Assembly (NCBI RefSeq): GCF_009882935.1
Contig: NZ_WTVA01000015.1
Span: 629,108-693,107, forward strand
DNA length: 64,000 nt
From: Sneathiella chungangensis
GTDB lineage: Bacteria; Pseudomonadota; Alphaproteobacteria; Sneathiellales; Sneathiellaceae
Reading direction: 5' to 3'
This document shows positions 61,976 to 64,000 of the stretch, piece after piece. Position 1 is the first letter of the stretch. Each line of letters begins with the position of its first letter. The notes under the pieces were generated by a model. The model had not been told where the DNA came from. It made no database searches and saw nothing but the letters and a program-made list of their open reading frames with translations. The position numbers were made by a program, and so were the translations under genes.

Positions 61976-62604
61976 GTCAGGCTGACCCGCTCCGCGAAAA
62001 ATGAGCCCAGCCCCGTCTCGCCCCGTACCGATGCATCAAGCATTGCCGCTTGCGCTACCGCACTCGGATCAGGGTTGGGCGGATTGATCTTGTAGCTGCA
62101 CCCGGCCGGTGCGCCGGAGAGAATGACGGGATTTTCCGTTTCGGCATGAAGCATTTCGACATAATAGGTTGGATCGAAAATGGCATAGGAAAAATTATTA
62201 CCTTTCGGGGAGACTGGGTTTTCAAACGGAGATGTGAAGGTCATTTCCAGTCGCTTGCCCAGCATCCTTGTGGATTTCCCGGTTAAGGGTTGCAGCTTTA
62301 GGATTTTTTCATTTTCCCGCGCCTCGGTGAAATAGCCATATTCCTTCAAATGCTCCAAATTCACCTGCATGATTTCATTCAGGTTTTCCGGATCCGGATT
62401 GCCATCCCCGTCCAAATCCATCCCTTCGACCGCGTAAGCCGTATAGTAATCATCGAACAGCCAGGTTTGGCGTAGACCCGTGACCATGCCATCATCGTTA
62501 AACAGGATCTCTATGGTCATATCCGTCCAGACATGGGGATGGGCTTGCGCGGGCTGAAACGGGGTAAGCAGAAAAAGACTGCAAGCAATAAAAAAAGAAC
62601 GCAT
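61960..62604 (-). CDS. DUF1007 periplasmic protein of the metal operon
   Basis: 214 residues from the Met at 62604, giving a clean signal peptide that ends in AQA-HPHVW; the upstream codons in frame look non-coding. The mature N-terminal HPHVW motif is that expected for DUF1007 and should bind metal. A Ca-binding-like DLDGDGNPD follows. These proteins pair with NicO permeases and are thought to feed them with metal ions in the periplasm. Overlapped with the permease gene and so translationally coupled. Confidence 0.86.
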   Translation of the reverse strand: MRSFFIACSLFLLTPFQPAQAHPHVWTDMTIEILFNDDGMVTGLRQTWLFDDYYTAYAVEGMDLDGDGNPDPENLNEIMQVNLEHLKEYGYFTEARENEKILKLQPLTGKSTRMLGKRLEMTFTSPFENPVSPKGNNFSYAIFDPTYYVEMLHAETENPVILSGAPAGCSYKINPPNPDPSAVAQAAMLDASVRGETGLGSFFAERVSLTCPED

Positions 62605-62748
62605 AAACTGTTCCCGAGATGAAGGCGGTTGACCTGTCCCACAGGACATCTCTTTAGATAAAGCAGCAAACCGCTTTCTACAATAGACGGCTTGTGAATC
62701 CGGGGAAATGCCTATGCGTTGCGCTCAATAAGGGTTGTTTCAGGAAAG

Positions 62749-63894
62749 CTAGAAGGTCAGGGAATAACCGACCATCGCGCCGATGCGGTGGTTCTTCTCC
62801 CCCTCTTCCTCCTGATATTTATAACCTGCACCAACTGCTATGCCGTTTTCAAAGACATATCCCAATGACGCTTGAAAGACTTCTCCGTTCTGCGCCTCAT
62901 CCGCGTCTTCGGGATTTTTATTGTTGATATAGGTATAGGTCGACCCCAGAACCCATTGTTGGTATCTAAGCTCAGCCCCAACAGTGTTATAGGTCCGGTC
63001 ATGCGGTGCCTCACCGCCGAGATGGTTGATATGGACGATCTCGCCCAGAATCCGGCCCCTTAGGTCAGAAGTGAAGACATGCTCATACTGACCGGACAAG
63101 GTGTATCGGTCCTCGCTTGTCTCGTCTCCCTCTCCGGCAGCCTGGTGCGCAAAACCGATGCGGTAGGAAAGTCCCTCCGGAATATCGCTTCTCAGGGAGT
63201 AAAAATCCGAGCCGCCCAGCGAAACCGCAAAGGATGAAAAATCTTCCGTGTTGGAAACGCCGCCGTCGCTTTTGTGATTAACGCCCCGTTCATACAGGAT
63301 GGAGTTGCTGAGAAAGGTCGTATCGGCAAAGAAGGTGCTCACATCAAGCCGGTGAGTGCCGAAATCTCCGGCTTTCAACTTGGCATATCCACCAAAGCCG
63401 ATTTTTTCCCGGACGGTATATTCATCGACAATCTGATATCCGTAAATACCCGGCATGATATGCTGATCGAAGCTGATAACGGGGTCGAACTTACCCGCGT
63501 AGGCGCCAAAATAATCCTTGTCGTAATTCGCTGTGAGGGCGCGTACGAACAGCGGTTCATCCTCGAAATATCGGTTACTGCCATCCAATGTGGCGCCGCC
63601 CCCGCCGTGATCGTGACCGGCGGGCTCGCCTTCCAGTTCGATATTTGTATTGACTGAAAACCCGTTACCAAACCCGTATCCCATTTCAAGATGGGAGTGG
63701 GTATAGGCCTCGTCTATTTCCTCATCGGCCTCTTCCGCCTTATAGACATGGTCATAGAGAATTTTGACATGCAGGTGACCGTAAAAACCGCTCGTCCCGT
63801 GGTCATGATTATGCTCGTGATTATGATCTTCCGCAGCAGCAACGGCAGGAAGAACGAAAAGGGTAAGTGAGGGAAGTAGGGTTTTAAGTCTCAT
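62749..63894 (-). CDS. His-rich outer-membrane beta-barrel protein, likely zinc-regulated
   Basis: 381 residues with a signal peptide (cleavage after AAA), then a metal-binding N-terminus (DHNHEHNHDHG). The rest is alternating beta strands typical of an outer-membrane barrel, ending in the required C-terminal Phe (YSLTF). Another His cluster appears near residue 95 (HDHGGGG). It probably brings zinc or a related metal through the outer membrane. It is the promoter-proximal gene before DUF1007 and NicO, and a Zur-like box lies 24 bases upstream. Confidence 0.75.
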   Translation of the reverse strand: MRLKTLLPSLTLFVLPAVAAAEDHNHEHNHDHGTSGFYGHLHVKILYDHVYKAEEADEEIDEAYTHSHLEMGYGFGNGFSVNTNIELEGEPAGHDHGGGGATLDGSNRYFEDEPLFVRALTANYDKDYFGAYAGKFDPVISFDQHIMPGIYGYQIVDEYTVREKIGFGGYAKLKAGDFGTHRLDVSTFFADTTFLSNSILYERGVNHKSDGGVSNTEDFSSFAVSLGGSDFYSLRSDIPEGLSYRIGFAHQAAGEGDETSEDRYTLSGQYEHVFTSDLRGRILGEIVHINHLGGEAPHDRTYNTVGAELRYQQWVLGSTYTYINNKNPEDADEAQNGEVFQASLGYVFENGIAVGAGYKYQEEEGEKNHRIGAMVGYSLTF

Positions 63895-63917
63895 TCGTCA
63901 TTGCTTTCCTAAATTGT

Positions 63918-63936
63918 AATGTTATAACATAACAAT
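63918..63936 (-). promoter_or_regulatory. Zur-like operator
   Basis: TGTTAT at 63920-63925 and ATAACA at 63929-63934 form an inverted repeat around a 3-base spacer, inside AATGTTATAACATAACAAT. This matches the known alphaproteobacterial Zur pattern (GTTATA-ATAAC). Placed to repress the His-rich barrel gene and its metal operon when zinc is plentiful. Confidence 0.6.
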
Positions 63937-64000
63937 ATTAAAAAATGAGGCCTGTCAAGTGGCTTGCGGGGCGACGGAAATCTCGCGCTGGAAAATGCCA

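Overview
The window is chromosomal DNA from an alphaproteobacterium with a GC-rich backbone. Evidence for this includes a heterotetrameric sarcosine oxidase operon, purU, an NDUFS6-like zinc-finger gene beside polA, a VPLPA-CTERM surface protein and TRAP-TAXI transport. A marine or aquatic Rhodospirillales/Sneathiella-like host is my guess only; no rRNA or marker in the window fixes the genus.

Bases 1-12,860 are ordinary backbone: a partial Fe-S (CCG-domain) protein with a DUF3501 partner, an SH3-domain protein, a D-2-hydroxyacid dehydrogenase, a TRIC-type channel, a VPLPA-CTERM protein, MarC, polA with a 59-codon zinc-finger gene in front, an AEC transporter, an orphan ABC ATPase and an amidohydrolase. 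A tRNA-Arg(CCG) gene at 12,864-12,940 follows.

Bases 12,893-44,615 are two tandem integrative islands in the 3' half of that tRNA gene. A 50-bp copy of the tRNA 3' end recurs at 31,463 and, slightly decayed, at 44,567. Each island has a tyrosine integrase at its right end, AlpA/excisionase-like genes, and its own pair of 8-bp iterons with an 11-bp period near both ends. Island A (about 18.6 kb) carries an unknown membrane-protein module, a catabolic cluster (IclR regulator, TRAP-TAXI importer, PEP-mutase/isocitrate-lyase-family lyase, two-subunit aconitase-family hydro-lyase, EthD-like protein) and a type I restriction system (hsdM-hsdS-hsdR). Island B (about 13.1 kb) resembles a phage satellite: integrase, AlpA-like protein and a primase-polymerase/PriCT-2/DUF3987 replication protein. 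Its cargo is a single-chain type ISP restriction-modification enzyme translationally coupled to a small putative PD-(D/E)xK protein.

Bases 44,616-64,000 return to backbone: BKACE (DUF849) and DUF1275 genes; a soxBDAG-purU operon whose SoxD has lost its zinc ligands and whose SoxB has a shortened FAD-binding glycine loop; an RbsABC-like importer in which one permease is fused to a strictosidine-synthase/SMP-30-like propeller and followed by a second propeller gene, controlled by a TetR regulator; and a metal module (His-rich outer-membrane barrel behind a Zur-like box, DUF1007 protein, NicO permease).

The strongest candidates for something new are the type ISP plus nuclease pair on island B, the mobile catabolic cluster with a non-canonical small dehydratase subunit on island A, the permease-propeller fusion importer, and the uncharacterised two-gene membrane module at the left edge of island A.
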